In this document: positions 5,387-7,963 of the stretch, piece after piece
Layout of the letters: each line of letters starts with the position of its first letter
Position numbering within the stretch: position 1 is the stretch's first letter
Assembly (NCBI GenBank): GCA_002367715.1
Contig: DFDL01000009.1
Span: 2,481-10,443 of the forward strand
Direction of reading: 5' to 3'
Length of the DNA: 7,963 bases
From: Actinobacteria bacterium UBA3028
GTDB lineage: Bacteria > Actinomycetota > Actinomycetes > Nanopelagicales > Nanopelagicaceae
The notes under the pieces: model-generated
Databases searched by the model: none
What the model saw: only the letters and a program-made list of their open reading frames with translations
Told to the model about the DNA's origin: nothing
Translations under genes and position numbers: made by a program

Positions 5387-6295
5387 GTGGAACTTCAGAA
5401 AATACTTCTCTATTACTGCTTTAGGCCAATTGCTGACCCTGAGGCGGTAAAACTCTGGCAGCAGGCGCTCTGTGAATCCCTAAACATTAAGGGGCGAATT
5501 CTGGTCTCAAAGCATGGAATAAATGGCACGGTTGGCGGCGATATGTCGGCGCTAAAGAAATATGTAAAGATCACAAAGAAATACCCTGGTTTTAAGAAGA
5601 TTGATTTTAAATGGTCGGGCGGAACTGGCGATGATTTCCCAAAGCTAAATGTCCGTGTCAAGGATGAGCTCGTAGCATTTGGCAGTCCAGCTGAGATAGA
5701 AGTTGATGAGCGCGGCGTCATAAATGGTGGAAAACGCTTGAAACCATTTGAGGTTGATAAGTTAGTCGCCGAGCGCGGCGAAGAAGTTATCTTCTTTGAT
5801 GGGCGAAATTCTTTTGAAGCAAAAATTGGTAAATTTAAGAATGCAATAGTGCCAGATACTGAGAGTAGTCGAGATTTTATTTCCGAGATTGAAAGTGGAA
5901 AATACGATCACATAAAAGATAAGCCAATCGTTACCTACTGCACAGGTGGAATCCGCTGTGAGATTCTCTCTGCGGTAATGGTCAAGCGTGGGTTTAAAGA
6001 GGTCTACCAGATTGATGGCGGCATTGTTGGATACGGAAATAAGTTTGGCGATAGCTCGCACTGGGAGGGCTCGCTCTTTACCTTTGATGCACGAATGGCA
6101 ATTGACTTCTCAACTAAGACTAAGGTTATTGGTGAATGTGAGCGCTGCTCAGCTGCAACTAAGAACTTTTATAACTGTGCAACTGCAAGCTGTCATGAAT
6201 TAATTTTGCTCTGTGGCCCATGCTCAGAGCTAGATTCAAATCTAAGCTGTGTTCACTCTGGCATTAACAAGCGCGACTCTGAAATGGTTGGTTAA
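5387..6295 (+). CDS. trhO: TrhO, tRNA uridine(34) hydroxylase (rhodanese family)
   Basis: TrhO (formerly YceA) hydroxylates uridine 34 of certain tRNAs in an oxygen-dependent step towards 5-methoxy- or 5-carboxymethoxyuridine, widening wobble decoding. The 302-residue protein has the full family layout. An N-terminal ferredoxin-like domain has LVSKHGINGTVGG (39-51). The rhodanese domain has FFDGRNSFEAKIGKFKNAI (136-154) and the active loop YCTGGIRCE (184-192), with C185 as the catalytic cysteine and C191 nearby. QIDGGIVGYG (208-217) follows, and a C-terminal cysteine cluster (C251, C254, C264, C269, C276, C279, C288) may bind a metal. The start is GTG at 5387 with a -10 six bases upstream, so probably leaderless. 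Five bases separate the first base after its stop from the next gene's reading frame entry, so it shares a transcript with iolG, although the two functions are unrelated. Confidence 0.93.
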   Translation: MELQKILLYYCFRPIADPEAVKLWQQALCESLNIKGRILVSKHGINGTVGGDMSALKKYVKITKKYPGFKKIDFKWSGGTGDDFPKLNVRVKDELVAFGSPAEIEVDERGVINGGKRLKPFEVDKLVAERGEEVIFFDGRNSFEAKIGKFKNAIVPDTESSRDFISEIESGKYDHIKDKPIVTYCTGGIRCEILSAVMVKRGFKEVYQIDGGIVGYGNKFGDSSHWEGSLFTFDARMAIDFSTKTKVIGECERCSAATKNFYNCATASCHELILLCGPCSELDSNLSCVHSGINKRDSEMVG

Positions 6296-6299
6296 TTAA

Positions 6300-7310
6300 T
6301 TGGCAGATTTAAGAGTTTGCGTTATTGGTACCGGAGCTATGGGCACCGACCATATTGTTCGGATCAACTCTCGAATCTCTGGCGCAAGTGTGACTGCAAT
6401 TGTTGAGCCAGATTCTAAGCGCGCTGCCCAGGCCCTTGAATTCGCTCCAGGAGCTAAGCAATTTGCCGATATTGCGGCTGCAATAAGCAGCGAGACTATC
6501 GATGCCGCGCTTGTAGCAACACCTGGCCCCTTTCATGAAGAGGTTCTTGGTCCGCTTATTTCCGCCAGAATTCCAACTTTATGCGAGAAGCCAATGACGC
6601 CAGATGTTGCCTCTGCGCTTCGAATCGTTGAAGCAGAAGTAGCAAGTGGCAAGAAGATTATTCAAGTCGGATTTATGCGCCGCTTTGATGAAGGCTATAT
6701 CCAGCTGCAGAAAGAGATCTCTGATGGCTCACTTGGTGAGTTGTTGGCAATGCACTGCGCCCATCGAAACCCATCGGTTCCTGATTGGTATGGCAACGAT
6801 ATGTTGATTGCCGATTCAGTCTCACATGAGATTGATATCGTCCGTTTCTTGACTGGGTCACCAATCATTTCAGCTGAGATTAAGCAGTTAAAGCGAAATA
6901 AATTGGCCCCCGAGCGCCTTAATGAACCGATACTTGTTTTACTAGAAACCGAGTCTGGTGTTATCGCTACAGTCGAGATGAATGTCTCTGTGCAATTTGG
7001 ATATCAAGTTATTACTGAGGCAGTTTTCCAGAAGGGCGTCTGTGAAATTGGACGGTCCAATGGAATGACTACTTGGGAGGCTGGTCGTTCTAGCACTGCA
7101 GAACATATAAGTTACTTGACCCGCTTTGCCCGGGCTTATGATGATGAAATCCAATCATGGGTCAACGCCGCAAAGATCGGAGAACTTGGTGGCCCTAATG
7201 CATGGGATGGCTATATGTCAGTGGCAGTAGTTGAGGCCGGACTAAAGTCACTTAGAAGCGGCGCAAAAGAAGTTGCTAGTTACGTAGTAAAACCAGATTT
7301 CTATAACTAG
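6300..7310 (+). CDS. iolG: Inositol 2-dehydrogenase (Gfo/Idh/MocA family)
   Basis: A 336-residue NAD-dependent dehydrogenase that should oxidise myo-inositol to scyllo-inosose, the first step of inositol breakdown in the cytosol. The Rossmann motif GTGAMG is at 10-15 and CEKPM at 95-99 contains K97. DSVSHEID at 172-179 contains D172 and H176. These three equal the catalytic Lys97, Asp172 and His176 of the Bacillus subtilis enzyme, even in numbering. HCAHRNPSVP (152-161) and GGPNAWDGY toward the C-terminus are typical of actinobacterial inositol dehydrogenases. The start is TTG at 6300: no ATG or GTG occurs before the cofactor motif. It lies 4 bp after the trhO stop with no good ribosome binding site, so translation is probably coupled to trhO. 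A related sugar or scyllo-inositol dehydrogenase remains possible. Confidence 0.85.
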   Translation: MADLRVCVIGTGAMGTDHIVRINSRISGASVTAIVEPDSKRAAQALEFAPGAKQFADIAAAISSETIDAALVATPGPFHEEVLGPLISARIPTLCEKPMTPDVASALRIVEAEVASGKKIIQVGFMRRFDEGYIQLQKEISDGSLGELLAMHCAHRNPSVPDWYGNDMLIADSVSHEIDIVRFLTGSPIISAEIKQLKRNKLAPERLNEPILVLLETESGVIATVEMNVSVQFGYQVITEAVFQKGVCEIGRSNGMTTWEAGRSSTAEHISYLTRFARAYDDEIQSWVNAAKIGELGGPNAWDGYMSVAVVEAGLKSLRSGAKEVASYVVKPDFYN

Positions 7311-7317
7311 TATTTGA

Positions 7318-7336
7318 CCCTGATTCCAACAGGGGG
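7318..7336 (+). promoter_or_regulatory. Ribosome binding site within a short hairpin before the second dehydrogenase
   Basis: AGGGGG (7331-7336) is the ribosome binding site, four bases before the ATG at 7341. CCCTG (7318-7322) and CAGGG (7330-7334) can form a 5-bp hairpin with a 7-base loop that would hide most of it. Confidence 0.4.
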
Positions 7337-7340
7337 AAAA

Positions 7341-7963
7341 ATGGCAGGCAAAGATTTACGTATCGGTGTTATAGGTGCTGGTCGAATCGGCATCGTGCAC
7401 TCTGGAAGTGTTAATGACACAGCTGGTGCGACGCTTGAAATTATTGTTGATGCAATCGAAGAGAGCGCTGCAAAGTTGGCTGCGCAATACGGTGTCAAGC
7501 ACACAACAAACGTTGATGATATTTTCACAAAGGGTGATGTCGATGCCATCATCGTTGGCTCTCCTACCCCAACCCATGTTGATCTAATTAGCCGGGCGAT
7601 AGATGCTGGAATCCATGTTCTATGCGAGAAACCTGTAGACCTAGACATTAACCGCGCAAATACCATCAAAGATAAGGTCGCAAACGCCAAGACCAATGTC
7701 TCTATTGGTTTCAACCGTAGGTATGACCCAAATTTTGCTGCAGTACATGCCAGAGTCAAAGCTGGTGAACTTGGAAATCTTGAGCAATTAATTCTGACTA
7801 GCCGTGATCCAGCGCCACCACCACAAGCTTATGTTGCGGTATCTGGTGGAATTTTCCGCGATCAAGTAATTCATGACTTTGATATTGCCCGCTACTTTGT
7901 TGGCGATATCGTTGAAGTAAGCACATTTGCAACAAATGCCTTTAGCTCTGAGATTAAAGCTGA
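7341..7963 (+). CDS. Second Gfo/Idh/MocA dehydrogenase, inositol dehydrogenase-like (3' end cut by window)
   Basis: The 207 visible residues show the family's Rossmann domain with GAGRIG at 12-17, CEKPV at 95-99 with the catalytic-type K97, and GFNRRYDPNF at 123-132. The start of the C-terminal domain follows, with SGGIFRDQVIHDFDIARYF at 168-186, where D174 and H178 take the places of the catalytic Asp and His. The SGG-FxD-xxHDFD pattern fits inositol 2-dehydrogenases (IolG) closely, so either tandem gene could be the main myo-inositol enzyme and the other may act on an isomer. The ATG at 7341 has a strong ribosome binding site (AGGGGG), unlike the preceding gene. It follows that gene by 30 bp on the same strand with no clear promoter between, so the two are probably in one operon that continues to the right. 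Confidence 0.85.
   Translation, partial: MAGKDLRIGVIGAGRIGIVHSGSVNDTAGATLEIIVDAIEESAAKLAAQYGVKHTTNVDDIFTKGDVDAIIVGSPTPTHVDLISRAIDAGIHVLCEKPVDLDINRANTIKDKVANAKTNVSIGFNRRYDPNFAAVHARVKAGELGNLEQLILTSRDPAPPPQAYVAVSGGIFRDQVIHDFDIARYFVGDIVEVSTFATNAFSSEIKA

Noticed and set aside
7313..7318. TTGACC as a -35 for the second dehydrogenase
   Set aside because: No -10 element is found at a suitable distance, which would fall inside the coding region.
7307..7759. Open minus-strand frame of 150 codons
   Set aside because: It is antisense to the second Gfo/Idh/MocA dehydrogenase, whose cofactor and EKP motifs lie here.

Overview
The window looks like chromosomal DNA from a low-GC actinobacterium with a compact genome. 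I would guess a freshwater acI-type (Nanopelagicales) lineage. The reasons are moderate GC by eye, very short intergenic gaps, GTG and TTG starts, several genes that seem to start directly at the transcription start (leaderless), and an inositol dehydrogenase of actinobacterial flavour. The taxonomic placement is inference. No rRNA, tRNA, insertion sequence, phage gene or CRISPR array was seen.

Left part (1-1480, minus strand): the 5' portion of ribD (riboflavin biosynthesis) runs off the left edge. A complete FMN riboswitch lies in its leader, with a promoter placed so that the RNA would begin at the base of the riboswitch P1 helix. Upstream of that is a small DUF2061 membrane protein gene with a clear ribosome binding site.

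Middle part (1620-4974): a divergent DapB-like oxidoreductase appears to be a paralogue rather than the housekeeping enzyme, because the GTTG motif is replaced and there is a C-terminal extension. It is transcribed away from a group II PLP-dependent decarboxylase, and the two promoters are interlocked in under 45 bp. The decarboxylase converges with an agmatinase/ureohydrolase-family gene, with only 21 bp between the stop codons. A decarboxylase beside a ureohydrolase hints at amine or guanidino metabolism, but substrates cannot be fixed from sequence.

Right part (5080-7963): a small two-helix PGPGW-like membrane protein gene (minus) is divergent from trhO (plus), a tRNA U34 hydroxylase of the rhodanese family. 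Four bases after trhO begins a TTG-initiated inositol 2-dehydrogenase (iolG). It is followed by a second Gfo/Idh/MocA dehydrogenase that runs off the right edge and is probably the start of an inositol catabolism gene set.

The window is mostly ordinary housekeeping and catabolic DNA. I found no convincing undescribed system. The points most worth a second look are the divergent DapB paralogue, the interlocked divergent promoter, the recurring TANNNT-N6/7-start arrangement, and an inverted repeat in front of the ureohydrolase gene.
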